From NCBI RefSeq assembly GCF_036227565.1, contig NZ_CP109460.1:2542001-2606000 (forward strand): a stretch of 64,000 bases of DNA. Reading direction: 5' to 3'. Every line of letters starts with the position of its first letter. Within the stretch, counting starts at the first letter, position 1. The notes under the pieces are model-generated. The model did not search any database and was not told the origin of the DNA. It worked only from the letters and a program-made list of their open reading frames with translations. This stretch comes from Streptomyces sp. NBC_01454. Lineage in GTDB: Bacteria > Actinomycetota > Actinomycetes > Streptomycetales > Streptomycetaceae. A program made the translations under genes and the position numbers. Positions 1 through 9,554 of the stretch are shown one piece after another.

Positions 1-297
1 CAGACCCTGCTGCGGGTGATCCTGCCGCTGATGGGCCCCGGGGCCGGTGTCGTGGCGATCTACACCTTCCTCATGATGTGGGGCAATTTCTTCGTCCCCT
101 TCATGCTGCTGCTCTCCCCGGAGAAACTCCCGGCCTCGGTCAGCATCTTCACCTTCTTCGGCAATTACGGCGCCGTCGCCTTCGGTGAACTCGCGGCCTT
201 CTCCGTCCTGTACTCCACGCCGGTCCTCGCGCTCTACCTGCTGATTTCCCGGCGGCTCGGCGGCGGCTTCGCGCTCGGCGGCGCCGTGAAGGGCTGA
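1..297 (+). CDS. Carbohydrate ABC transporter permease, C-terminal part
   Basis: This is the 3' end of a MalG-like inner-membrane permease that helps move a sugar through an ABC importer. The frame is open from base 1, so the start lies outside the window. The first residues (QTLLRVILPL) match the end of the cytoplasmic EAA loop that contacts the ATPase. Hydrophobic segments follow at about residues 15-32, 45-60 and 64-82, and the protein ends in a short basic tail (SRRLGGGF...VKG) typical of the family. The substrate cannot be told from this fragment. It would be the last gene of a sugar-uptake operon that lies upstream. Confidence 0.85.
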   Translation, partial: QTLLRVILPLMGPGAGVVAIYTFLMMWGNFFVPFMLLLSPEKLPASVSIFTFFGNYGAVAFGELAAFSVLYSTPVLALYLLISRRLGGGFALGGAVKG

Positions 298-389
298 GGA
301 CCGCACGGCCGGCCGGCTCCGCACCGGACCGGGAAACCCGCCGACTGGTAGCTTCCTACGACTTCCCGCCTTGGTCCTCCGCACCATAG

Positions 390-1127
390 GTGCCCCGGCG
401 CCCCGCCACTTACCGTGTGCCGGTGCAGACGCCCGCCGGGGAGCCCCGCCGGCCCCCTTTCGACGCCGCGGCCGCCCGACGGCTCCGCGAGGCCCTCGGC
501 CTGACCCCCGCCCATGTCGCGTACGGGATCGCCGCCGCCTACGGGATCCGGCTGCCGCCCGCGACGGTGTCGGCCTGGGAAGCGGGCGAACGCACCCCCT
601 CGGAGGCCGAACTGACCGCGCTGGCCGGTGCCCTGTGGTGCGCGCCCGCCGAACTGCTCGGCACACCGGACACCCTGCGCGCCCACCGGCTGGCGCGCGG
701 CCTCGCCGCCTCGGACCTCGCGCGCCACCTCGGCATGGACCCGGCCGTCTACGGGCGTCTGGAGGACGGCGGCCGGTGGCGCGGCACCGAGCGGCAGGCC
801 GCGGCGCTCGCCGCGGCGCTGGCGCTGCCGCTGCCCGCGCTGATCCGCTTCACCGGCCGGGACGCGCGGCTGACCGAGCTGCTGACCGGCGCCGTCACCA
901 CCCGCTGGCAGGCCGGTGTCCGGCCGGTCGGCACGGTCGTACCGCTGCCCGGGCGGCTGCTGCGCGAGGTGCTGCGGGAGCTGCACGCCGACTACCAGGC
1001 AACGATGGCCGCTACGCTGCACTGGGGCGGCGGGGAGCGTGCCGAGGAGTCCGGCCGGGCGGGGCGCGCCTTTCTCGACGGCATCCTGGCGGAGTTCTGG
1101 GCGCGGGTGGACGCGGCGCACCCGTGA
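390..1127 (+). CDS. Helix-turn-helix (XRE-type) transcriptional regulator
   Basis: The 245-residue protein appears to hold two XRE/Cro-type DNA-binding domains in tandem. The first covers about residues 25-90, with the recognition-helix segment PPATVSAWEAGERTPSEAEL. The second covers about residues 95-155 (LRAHRLARGLAASDLARHLG...YGRLEDGGRW). The C-terminal 80 residues resemble nothing I recognise and may bind a partner or ligand. The GTG start at 390 is the first in frame, but the GTG codons at 414 and 420 would also work, so the N-terminus is uncertain. It stands alone between a sugar permease and an ABC exporter. The target is unknown. Confidence 0.75.
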   Translation: MPRRPATYRVPVQTPAGEPRRPPFDAAAARRLREALGLTPAHVAYGIAAAYGIRLPPATVSAWEAGERTPSEAELTALAGALWCAPAELLGTPDTLRAHRLARGLAASDLARHLGMDPAVYGRLEDGGRWRGTERQAAALAAALALPLPALIRFTGRDARLTELLTGAVTTRWQAGVRPVGTVVPLPGRLLREVLRELHADYQATMAATLHWGGGERAEESGRAGRAFLDGILAEFWARVDAAHP

Positions 1128-1280
1128 ACCGCGGCCCGGCGCCTCGGGGTTCTCCCGTCGGCCAGAGGTCGGAGGGTTGTCCGTCCAGAGGATGACGCCG
1201 GGGGCAGTGGTGGCACTTCCGGCCGGTCGGGCTTTCGGTCCCTGCGGGTGAAGACCGGGATGATCTGCGCATTCGAAAAT

Positions 1281-1307
1281 AAGGACGTCGAAACATCCGT
1301 CCTTTTT
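1281..1307 (+). promoter_or_regulatory. Inverted repeat plus T-run in the leader of the ABC exporter
   Basis: AAGGACG at 1281-1287 and CGTCCTT at 1298-1304 form a perfect 7-bp inverted repeat with a 10-base loop, followed at once by more T residues. It sits just before the ribosome-binding site (GGAG at 1311) of the GTG start at 1320. It could be an operator or a leader hairpin that ends or slows transcription. Sequence alone does not decide between these. Confidence 0.4.
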
Positions 1308-1319
1308 CCAGGAGTTCCC

Positions 1320-2117
1320 GTGTCCCACGCGGCTGCCTCGCCGGGCTTCCCCGGTTCCCCCGCCTCCCTCCGCACCGCTGCCGTCGCCGCCCGTGCCACG
1401 GACCTGAGCAAGGTCTACGGCCAGGGGGACACCCGGGTGGTCGCGCTGGACTCCGTCTCGGTCGACTTCGGCAAGGCCCAGTTCACGGCGATCATGGGCC
1501 CGTCCGGCTCCGGCAAGTCGACGCTGATGCACTGCATGGCCGGGCTGGACTCGATCTCCGGCGGTTCGGCCCGGATCGGCGAGACCGAACTGTCCTCGCT
1601 CAACGACCGGCAGCTGACGCGGCTGCGCCGGGACAAGATCGGCTTCATCTTCCAGGCGTTCAACCTGCTGCCGACGCTGACCGCGCTGGAGAACATCACG
1701 CTGCCGATGGACATCGCGGCCCGTAAGCCCGACCGGGCCTGGCTGGACGCCGTCATCGACACCGTCGGCCTCTCGGGACGGCTCTCCCACCGGCCCTCCC
1801 AGCTCTCCGGCGGCCAGCAGCAGCGCGTCGCGGTCGCCCGGGCGCTGGCCGCCCAGCCGGAGATCATCTTCGCGGACGAGCCGACCGGCAACCTCGACTC
1901 CCGCTCCGGCGCCGAAGTACTGGGCTTCCTGCGGGAGTCGGTGCGCGCGATGAACCAGACGGTGGTGATGGTCACCCACGACCCGGTCGCCGCCGGCTAC
2001 GCGGACCGGGCGGTCTTCCTCGCCGACGGCCGGATCGTCGAGGAGCTCCACGAGCCGACCGCGGACACCGTCCTGGACCGGATGCGGCTGTTCGACTCCA
2101 AGGGCCGTACGAGCTGA
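1320..2117 (+). CDS. ABC transporter ATP-binding protein (MacB/FtsE/LolD type)
   Basis: Cytoplasmic ATPase of an exporter or mechanotransmission ABC system. Walker A is GPSGSGKST at about residues 60-68, then a Q-loop in [11 protein letters not shown], the signature LSGGQQQR at about 160, Walker B IIFADE just after it, and the H-loop in VTHDP. The usual length of this family is 220-260; this protein has 265. I chose GTG 1320 because GGAG sits 5-6 bases upstream. The in-frame start at 1248 would add 24 poorly conserved residues and has no good ribosome-binding site. It is followed 66 bases later by its FtsX/MacB permease, and the two surely work as one transporter. The substrate is unknown. 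Confidence 0.9.
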   Translation: MSHAAASPGFPGSPASLRTAAVAARATDLSKVYGQGDTRVVALDSVSVDFGKAQFTAIMGPSGSGKSTLMHCMAGLDSISGGSARIGETELSSLNDRQLTRLRRDKIGFIFQAFNLLPTLTALENITLPMDIAARKPDRAWLDAVIDTVGLSGRLSHRPSQLSGGQQQRVAVARALAAQPEIIFADEPTGNLDSRSGAEVLGFLRESVRAMNQTVVMVTHDPVAAGYADRAVFLADGRIVEELHEPTADTVLDRMRLFDSKGRTS

Positions 2118-2183
2118 CACCGGCGCCCCTTCCGCGCCCCCGGGCGCCGCCCTTCACACCGAGCAACCGGACCAGGACCCACC

Positions 2184-4766
2184 ATGCTGCGTACAGCCCT
2201 GCGCAATGTCCTTGCGCACAAAGCCCGATTGATGATGACCGCGCTCGCGGTACTGCTCGGCGTCGCCTTCGTCGCCGGCACCCTCATCTTCAGCGACACC
2301 GTCGGCGAAGCCGTCAAGAACGCCTCCGCCAAGAACCTCAAGGACGTGGCCGTCTCCGTCCAGGCCGCCGAGGAGGACCCCGAGGTCTCCGCCGGCCCGG
2401 GGAAGGACGGCAAGCGCGCCACCGCACTCGACGACAAGCTCGCCGACCGGATCCGCGCGCTGCCCGGCGTACGGTCCGTGCGGGCGAACGTCACCGGCCA
2501 GGCGACCCTCGCCGGGCGCGACGACCAGCCGATCGGCAACGGCTGGCAGAACCTCGCCGGCAACTACCAGCCGGGCAAGGACGGCAAGGACAGCCGCTAC
2601 CCGCTGGTGCGGGGCCGCGGCCCGGCCGCCGGCGACGAGATCGCGCTGGCCGAGTCGACCGCGAAGGCGGCCGGCTATGCGCTCGGCGACACCGTGCGGT
2701 TCGCCACCGACGGGCCGGTGGTGAAGAAGAAGCTGGTCGGCATCGTGGCGAGCGACGATCCGCAGGTGACCGCGGGCGGCAGCCTGGCGCTGTTCGACAC
2801 CGCCACCGCGCAGAAACTGTTCCTGCACGCCGGACAGTTCGACGAGCTGGTCGTGACGGCCGCGCCCGGCACCGACCAGCGGGCGCTGACCGCGAAGGTG
2901 CGCGAGGTGCTGCCGGCGAAGCGGGCCAAGGCGACCAGCGGGAGCGACCTCGCCGCCGAACAGTCCCGGATGATCGCCCAGTCGAACAGCGCCCTGAGCA
3001 AGACCCTGCTGACCTTTGCCGGCATCGCCCTGTTCGTCGGCATCTTCATCATCGCCAACACCTTCACCATGCTGATCTCCCAGCGCAGCCGCGAGATCGC
3101 GCTGCTGCGCGCGGTCGGTGCCTCGCGCCGGCAGGTGGTCCGCTCGGTGCTCGCCGAGGCGGCGCTGCTGGGGCTGATCTCCTCGGGCGTCGGCTTCGCG
3201 ATGGGCACCGGGATCGCGGTGGGGCTGCGGGCGGTGCTGGACGCCAACGGCGCGGGTTTCCCGGACGGGCCGCTCGTCATCAGCCCGGCCGCGGTGCTCT
3301 CCGCGCTCGGGGTGGGCGTCGTGGTGACCGTACTGGCCGCCTGGCTGCCGTCCCGCAAGGCGGCGAAGATCGCGCCGGTCGAGGCGCTCAGCAGCGTCGA
3401 GGCGCCGCCGCAGCTGCGCAGCCTGGTCGTCCGCAACGTCATCGGCTCGGTGATCACCGCACTCGGTGTCGCGGTGATGCTCTACGTCTCCACGCTCAAC
3501 TCCAGTGACGATCTGTCGCTCGCGATGCTCGGCTCGGCGGTGACCCTGATCGGCGTGATCATTCTGGCGCCGCTGCTGTCCCGTCCGCTGGTGTCGCTGG
3601 CCGGTCTGGTCACCACCCGGCTGTTCGGCATCGGCGGCAAGCTGGCCAAGGAGAACGCGCTGCGCAATCCGCGCCGTACGGCGGCGACCGCGTCGGCGCT
3701 GATGATCGGCCTGACCCTGATCACCGGGATGACGGTCGTCGGGTACTCGGCACAGATCGGCATGGACAAGATGGCGGCCACCGAGATGACGGCCGACTAC
3801 CGGGTCGAGACCTCGACCTATGTCGGCCTGGATCCCGTGCTGTCGAAGAAGGTCGCCGACGTCCCGGGCGTCGAGGCGGCCGCCGGGCTGCGCAGCACCG
3901 GTTACAGCGTCGGGGACGGCTTCGGCTCGCTGACCGGCACCGACCTCACGCAGATCGGCAAGCTCACCCGCATCACCTTCACCCAGGGCTCGCTGGACGC
4001 CGTACGGGCCGGCGGGATCGCCGTCTCGAAGGAGGAGGCCGCCCGCCGCGGCTGGAAGGCCGGGGACACCGCGACTCTGGGGTTCGACGACAACAAGGGC
4101 GACAAGAAGGGCGGCAAGAAGCAGACCAGGGTGAAGGTCGCCGCCGTCTTCGCGGAGAACGACACCCTCGGCGACGCCTTCGCCGATGTGTCCCTGGTCG
4201 ACCCGCACATGACCCAGGTCAAGAACGAGAAGCTGCTGGTGAAGGCGGCCGGCGGCGGCTCCCCGGCGCTCGCCAAGGAGATCCGGCGGACGCTCGGCGA
4301 CAGCCCGCTGCTGAAGATCCAGAACCATGAGGATCTGCGCAAGGAGAACGCCGGGCAGATCGACACCATCGTGAACATGGTCTACGGGCTGCTGGGCATG
4401 GCCGTGATCATCGCGGTGGTCGGCGTGGTCAACACCCTGGCGATGTCGGTGTTCGAGCGGACCCGGGAGATCGGGATGCTGCGGGCGATCGGCCTGGCGC
4501 GCACCGGCATCAAGCAGATGGTGCGGCTGGAGTCGGTGGTCATCTCGCTGTTCGGCGCGGTGCTCGGCATCGGGCTGGGGATCTTCCTGGCCTGGGCCGG
4601 CGGCAGCCTGGTCGGCTCGTCCTTCCCGACGTACGAGATGGTGCTGCCCTGGGGCCGGCTCGGGCTGTTCCTGCTGATCGCGCTGGTCGTGGGGGTGCTG
4701 GCGGCGCTGTGGCCGGCCCGCCGGGCGGCCCGGCTGAACATGCTGGAGGCCATCGGCGCGGAGTGA
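2184..4766 (+). CDS. FtsX/MacB-type ABC transporter permease
   Basis: An 860-residue membrane protein that partners the ATPase just upstream. It has an N-terminal membrane segment (about residues 15-35), a periplasmic-type MacB core domain, and then two FtsX domains. The first FtsX domain has three membrane helices at about 270-390 and contains SQRSREIALLRAVGASRRQV. A second long extracytoplasmic domain follows. The last FtsX domain, at about 725-860, contains FERTREIGMLRAIGLARTGI. The duplicated motif is the coupling surface to the ATPase. Such long two-FtsX permeases export peptides or lipids, or act as bacitracin-type sensors and resistance pumps; no bce-like sensor kinase is adjacent here. 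Confidence 0.9.
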   Translation: MLRTALRNVLAHKARLMMTALAVLLGVAFVAGTLIFSDTVGEAVKNASAKNLKDVAVSVQAAEEDPEVSAGPGKDGKRATALDDKLADRIRALPGVRSVRANVTGQATLAGRDDQPIGNGWQNLAGNYQPGKDGKDSRYPLVRGRGPAAGDEIALAESTAKAAGYALGDTVRFATDGPVVKKKLVGIVASDDPQVTAGGSLALFDTATAQKLFLHAGQFDELVVTAAPGTDQRALTAKVREVLPAKRAKATSGSDLAAEQSRMIAQSNSALSKTLLTFAGIALFVGIFIIANTFTMLISQRSREIALLRAVGASRRQVVRSVLAEAALLGLISSGVGFAMGTGIAVGLRAVLDANGAGFPDGPLVISPAAVLSALGVGVVVTVLAAWLPSRKAAKIAPVEALSSVEAPPQLRSLVVRNVIGSVITALGVAVMLYVSTLNSSDDLSLAMLGSAVTLIGVIILAPLLSRPLVSLAGLVTTRLFGIGGKLAKENALRNPRRTAATASALMIGLTLITGMTVVGYSAQIGMDKMAATEMTADYRVETSTYVGLDPVLSKKVADVPGVEAAAGLRSTGYSVGDGFGSLTGTDLTQIGKLTRITFTQGSLDAVRAGGIAVSKEEAARRGWKAGDTATLGFDDNKGDKKGGKKQTRVKVAAVFAENDTLGDAFADVSLVDPHMTQVKNEKLLVKAAGGGSPALAKEIRRTLGDSPLLKIQNHEDLRKENAGQIDTIVNMVYGLLGMAVIIAVVGVVNTLAMSVFERTREIGMLRAIGLARTGIKQMVRLESVVISLFGAVLGIGLGIFLAWAGGSLVGSSFPTYEMVLPWGRLGLFLLIALVVGVLAALWPARRAARLNMLEAIGAE

Positions 4767-4780
4767 GCAGGCATACCGAG

Positions 4781-4826
4781 AACGGCGGCGCGCCCGCCCC
4801 CGACCGGGGGCGGGCGCGCCGCCGTT
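4781..4826. terminator. Very strong bidirectional hairpin between convergent genes
   Basis: A perfect 21-bp inverted repeat (4781-4801 with 4806-4826) around a 4-base loop. The arms begin AACGGCGGCG and end CGCCGCCGTT, so read from either strand the hairpin is followed by a short T stretch. It lies between the stop of the FtsX permease and the stop of pfkA, which face each other, and most likely ends both transcripts. Confidence 0.85.
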
Positions 4827-4869
4827 GACGTACGCGCCGTGGAGCGCCGGATGCGGCGGGCCGGGCGAC

Positions 4870-5895
4870 TCAGAAGACCGACTCGGCCTCGTCCATCCGC
4901 CACTCGGGCACCCTCTTGAGCTCGGTGACCGCCTCGGCCAGCGGCACCATCGTGATGTCGGTGCCGCGCAGCGCGGTCATCCGGCCGAAGTCGCCGCGGT
5001 GCGCCGCCTCGACGGCGTGCCAGCCGAAGCGGGTGGCGAGCACCCGGTCGTAGGCGGTGGGGGTGCCGCCGCGCTGGACGTGACCGAGGATGACCGGCCG
5101 GGCCTCCTTGCCGAGGCGCTCCTCCAGCTCGTGGGCGAGCGCGTTGCCGATGCCCAAGAACCGCTCGTGGCCGTACTGGTCGATGGCGCCCTTCTTGTAC
5201 TCCATGCTGCCGGGGGCCGGGTGCGCCCCCTCGGCGACACAGATCACGGCGAACTTCTTGCCCCGGGCGAAGCGCTCCTCGACCATCGTGACCAGGTCGC
5301 TGACCTCGAAGCCGCGCTCGGGAAGGCAGATGCCGTGGGCGCCGCCGGCCATGCCGGACTCCAGCGCGATCCAGCCCGCGTGCCGGCCCATCACCTCGAC
5401 GACCATGACCCGCTGGTGCGACTCCGCGGTGGTCTTGAGGCGGTCGATGGCCTCGGTCGCGACGCCGACGGCGGTGTCGAAGCCGAAGGTACGGTCGGTG
5501 GCGGAGATGTCGTTGTCGATGGTCTTGGGCACGCCCACGACCGGCAGTCCGGCGTCCGACAGCATTCGGGCGGCGGTCAGGGTGCCCTCGCCACCGATCG
5601 GGATGAGGACGTCGATGCCGTAGTCCGCGGAGTGGTCCTTGGCGTCCTCACAGGCCTGCTGGAGCCGGGCGCGCTCCAGCCGGGAGGAGCCGAGGATGGT
5701 GCCGCCGCGGGCGAGGATGCCGCTGACCCCTTCGAGGTCGAGCTTGCGGAAACGGCCGTCGAGCAGGCCCGAGAAGCCGTCCTCGAAGCCGATGACCTCG
5801 TCGCCGTGGCCGGTGAGGGCGCGATGGACCACCGACCGGATCACAGCGTTCAGGCCGGGGCAGTCGCCGCCTGCGGTGAGGACTCCGATACGCAT
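4870..5895 (-). CDS. pfkA: 6-phosphofructokinase, ATP-dependent
   Basis: Phosphorylates fructose 6-phosphate to fructose 1,6-bisphosphate in glycolysis. The start at 5895 (MRIGVLTAGGDCPGLNAVIR) gives 341 residues, the usual Streptomyces length, with AGGAGA nine bases upstream; the longer frame to 5952 adds only an unconserved leader. Visible motifs are the glycine-rich start, GGEGTLTAA (a glycine where pyrophosphate-dependent enzymes carry aspartate, so ATP is the likely donor), PKTIDNDI with the catalytic aspartates, the MGRHAGW loop and HVQRGGTPTA. PKTIDND instead of PGTIDND is the usual form of actinobacterial enzymes. It is divergent from pta. Confidence 0.95.
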   Translation of the reverse strand: MRIGVLTAGGDCPGLNAVIRSVVHRALTGHGDEVIGFEDGFSGLLDGRFRKLDLEGVSGILARGGTILGSSRLERARLQQACEDAKDHSADYGIDVLIPIGGEGTLTAARMLSDAGLPVVGVPKTIDNDISATDRTFGFDTAVGVATEAIDRLKTTAESHQRVMVVEVMGRHAGWIALESGMAGGAHGICLPERGFEVSDLVTMVEERFARGKKFAVICVAEGAHPAPGSMEYKKGAIDQYGHERFLGIGNALAHELEERLGKEARPVILGHVQRGGTPTAYDRVLATRFGWHAVEAAHRGDFGRMTALRGTDITMVPLAEAVTELKRVPEWRMDEAESVF

Positions 5896-6053
5896 CGTGC
5901 TGTGTCTCCTGTGCTCGCTGTCGGTTCGTGTGAGCCGGTCCGATTGTTTCACGGGCCGCCCGGCCCTCCCCGACCGGCGGACCTCCCCCTACTGTTCCCC
6001 GCAGGGACCGCACCAGGGAAACTGGGAGAGCGACCTAGCCACACGCGCAGGTA

Positions 6054-6082
6054 TTGTCAAGAGGGGCAAGCCCACCATAACG
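6054..6082 (+). promoter_or_regulatory. Candidate promoter for pta-ackA
   Basis: TTGTCA at 6054-6059 and a weak -10 (CATAAC, 6076-6081) are spaced 16 bases apart, about 47 bases before the pta start. This resembles a sigma-HrdB promoter but the -10 is poor. The 233-base divergent pfkA-pta region must also carry the pfkA promoter, which I could not pin down. Confidence 0.35.
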
Positions 6083-6128
6083 GCTAATTTTGACCTTGCG
6101 ACCAACGGAAATGGATCGGAGAGCACGC

Positions 6129-8225
6129 GTGACGCGCAGCGTGTACGTGACCGGGACCGACCGCGGCGACGGACGCCAGGTCATCGAGCTGGGAGTCATG
6201 GAGCTCCTGACCCGCCATGTCGACCGGGTGGGCGTCTTCCGTCCGCTGATCCACGACGACGGACCCGACCGGCTCTTCGACCTGCTGCGGGCACGCTACC
6301 GGCTCACCCAGCCCGCCGACACCGTCCACGGCATCGGTTACGAGGAGGCGGCCGCCCTCCAGGCCGAGCGCGGCACCGACGAGCTGGTCTCCCGGCTCGT
6401 CGACCGTTTCCACGCCGTCGCCAGGGAGTACGAGTACGTCCTGGTCCTCGGCTCGGACTACGCGGCCACCAGCCTCCCCGACGAGCTGAACCTCAATGCG
6501 CGGCTGGCCAACGAATTCGGTGCCGCCGTGCTGCCCGTCGTCGGCGGGCAGGGCCAGGAGCCCGAGTCGGTGCGCGCCGAGGCCCGCAACGCCTACCGCG
6601 CCTACCAGTCGCTGGGCTGCGATGTCGTGGCCGTGATCGTCAACCGGGTGGCGCCCGGGCAGCGCGAGGCCGTCGTCGGGCGGCTCGCCGCCCACCTGCC
6701 GGTGCCCTGCTACGCGCTCCCCGAGGACGGCTCGCTCTCCGCGCCGACCGTCAGCCAGATCGTGCACACCCTCGGCGCCGAGGTCCTGCTCGGCGACGAC
6801 TCGGGCCTGGCCAGGGACGCCCGGGACTTCGTCTTCGGCGGCGCCATGCTGCCGACCTTCCTCAAGGCGCTCACCCCCGGCTGCCTGGTGGTCACCCCCG
6901 GGGACCGGGCGGACCTGGTGATCGGCTCGCTCGCCGCGCACAGCGCCGGTGCCCCGCCGATCGCCGGCGTGCTGCTCACCCTCGACGAGCGGCCCGGGCC
7001 GGACATCATGGCGCTGGCGGGCCGGCTCGCCCCCGGCACCCCGGTCGTCTCGGTACCCGGCGGATCCTTCCCCACGGCCGGCGAGCTGTTCGCGATCGAG
7101 GGCAAGCTGAACGCCGCCTCGCCGCGCAAGGCGGAGACCGCGCTCGGCCTGTTCGAGCGGCATGTGGACACCGTGGAGCTGACGAACCGTATCTCCGTCG
7201 CCCGCTCCGTCCGGGTGACGCCGATGATGTTCGAGCACGAGCTGATCGAGCGCTCCCGCTCCGGCCGCCGCCGGGTCGTCCTCCCCGAGGGGAGCGAGGA
7301 GCGGGTACTGCGGGCCGCCGATGTGCTGCTGCGCCGCGACGTCTGCGCGCTGACGCTGCTGGGCGACGAGGAGGCGATCCGCAAGCGCGCCGCCGACCTG
7401 GCCATCGACCTGGCCGACGCCCAGATCATCGATCCGCAGACCTCCCCGCTGCGCGAACGGTTCGCCGAGCGCTACGCGGCGCTGCGCGCCCACAAGGGCG
7501 TCAGCGTCGAGCTGGCCTTCGACGTGGTCGCGGACGTCTCCTACTTCGGCACGCTGATGGTCCAGGAGGGCCTGGCCGACGGCATGGTCTCCGGCGCGGT
7601 GCACTCCACCGCCGCCACCATCCGCCCGGCCTTCGAGATCATCAAGACCCGGCCGGGCGCCCAGATCGTGTCCTCGGTGTTCTTCATGTGCCTGGCCGAC
7701 CGGGTGCTGGTCTACGGCGACTGCGCGGTCAACCCGGACCCGGACGCCGAGCAACTGGCGGACATCGCCATCCAGTCGGCCACCACCGCCGCGCAGTTCG
7801 GCGTCGAGCCGCGGATCGCGATGCTCTCGTACTCCACCGGCACCTCCGGCTCCGGCGCCGACGTCGACAAGGTCCGCAAGGCCACCGAGATCGTCCGCGC
7901 GCTGCGCCCCGATCTGCTGGTCGAGGGCCCGATCCAGTACGACGCGGCGGTGGACGCGGCGGTCGCGCAGACCAAGCTGCCCGAGTCCGATGTGGCCGGC
8001 AAGGCCACCGTGCTGATCTTCCCGGACCTCAACACCGGCAACAACACCTACAAGGCCGTGCAGCGCTCGGCCGGTGCGGTCGCCGTCGGCCCGGTCCTGC
8101 AGGGTCTGCGCAAGCCGGTCAACGACCTCTCGCGCGGCGCCCTGGTGCAGGACATCGTCAACACCGTGGCCATCACCGCCATCCAGGCGCAGGGCGAGCG
8201 GCCCGGCGCCGGCCCCGCCGCCTGA
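6129..8225 (+). CDS. pta: Phosphate acetyltransferase (long form)
   Basis: Interconverts acetyl-CoA plus phosphate with acetyl-phosphate plus CoA. The protein of 698 residues has the three-part layout of long Pta enzymes: an N-terminal nucleotide-binding-like domain (VYVTGTDRGDGRQVIELGVM), a central DRTGG domain (about 210-320), and the C-terminal catalytic PTA domain from about 365. The last includes RRVVLPEGSEERVLRAADVL, SAVHSTAATIRPAFEIIK and PDLNTGNNTYKAVQRSAGA. I chose the GTG at 6129, which has CGGAGAG six bases upstream, over the first in-frame start at 6090. It is followed by ackA 48 bases downstream; the two form the acetate overflow pathway. Confidence 0.95.
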   Translation: MTRSVYVTGTDRGDGRQVIELGVMELLTRHVDRVGVFRPLIHDDGPDRLFDLLRARYRLTQPADTVHGIGYEEAAALQAERGTDELVSRLVDRFHAVAREYEYVLVLGSDYAATSLPDELNLNARLANEFGAAVLPVVGGQGQEPESVRAEARNAYRAYQSLGCDVVAVIVNRVAPGQREAVVGRLAAHLPVPCYALPEDGSLSAPTVSQIVHTLGAEVLLGDDSGLARDARDFVFGGAMLPTFLKALTPGCLVVTPGDRADLVIGSLAAHSAGAPPIAGVLLTLDERPGPDIMALAGRLAPGTPVVSVPGGSFPTAGELFAIEGKLNAASPRKAETALGLFERHVDTVELTNRISVARSVRVTPMMFEHELIERSRSGRRRVVLPEGSEERVLRAADVLLRRDVCALTLLGDEEAIRKRAADLAIDLADAQIIDPQTSPLRERFAERYAALRAHKGVSVELAFDVVADVSYFGTLMVQEGLADGMVSGAVHSTAATIRPAFEIIKTRPGAQIVSSVFFMCLADRVLVYGDCAVNPDPDAEQLADIAIQSATTAAQFGVEPRIAMLSYSTGTSGSGADVDKVRKATEIVRALRPDLLVEGPIQYDAAVDAAVAQTKLPESDVAGKATVLIFPDLNTGNNTYKAVQRSAGAVAVGPVLQGLRKPVNDLSRGALVQDIVNTVAITAIQAQGERPGAGPAA

Positions 8226-8272
8226 CCGCGCTCCCCTCGCCCGACCTGTCCCTCCCCACCGGAAAGCGCTCC

Positions 8273-9493
<1,221 letters not shown>

Positions 9494-9541
9494 GAGTCGG
9501 TGTTTCCGCCGACCTATATATTCCGCTCCTAAACAAACCGA

Positions 9542-9547
9542 TAGGAT
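9542..9547 (+). promoter_or_regulatory. TAGGAT box seven bases before pyk start
   Basis: TAGGAT ends eight bases before the pyk ATG (9555). If it is a -10 element, the message would start at or next to the start codon (leaderless). The same bases (AGGAT) could instead serve as a ribosome-binding site. A convincing -35 is missing, so the call stays open. Confidence 0.3.
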
Positions 9548-9554
9548 TCCGCCC

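Noticed and set aside
234..2120. 628-codon minus-strand frame over the XRE and ABC genes
   Set aside because: Antisense to recognised genes with no motif; typical GC artefact.
6084..7754. Minus-strand frame opposite pta
   Set aside because: Composition is a Gly/His/Asp/Val shadow of the pta codons and it has no family resemblance.
5639..8272. Upstream extension of the ackA frame across pfkA and pta
   Set aside because: It overlaps recognised genes, is Arg/Gly/Pro-rich without family resemblance, and ackA has a clear start at 8273.
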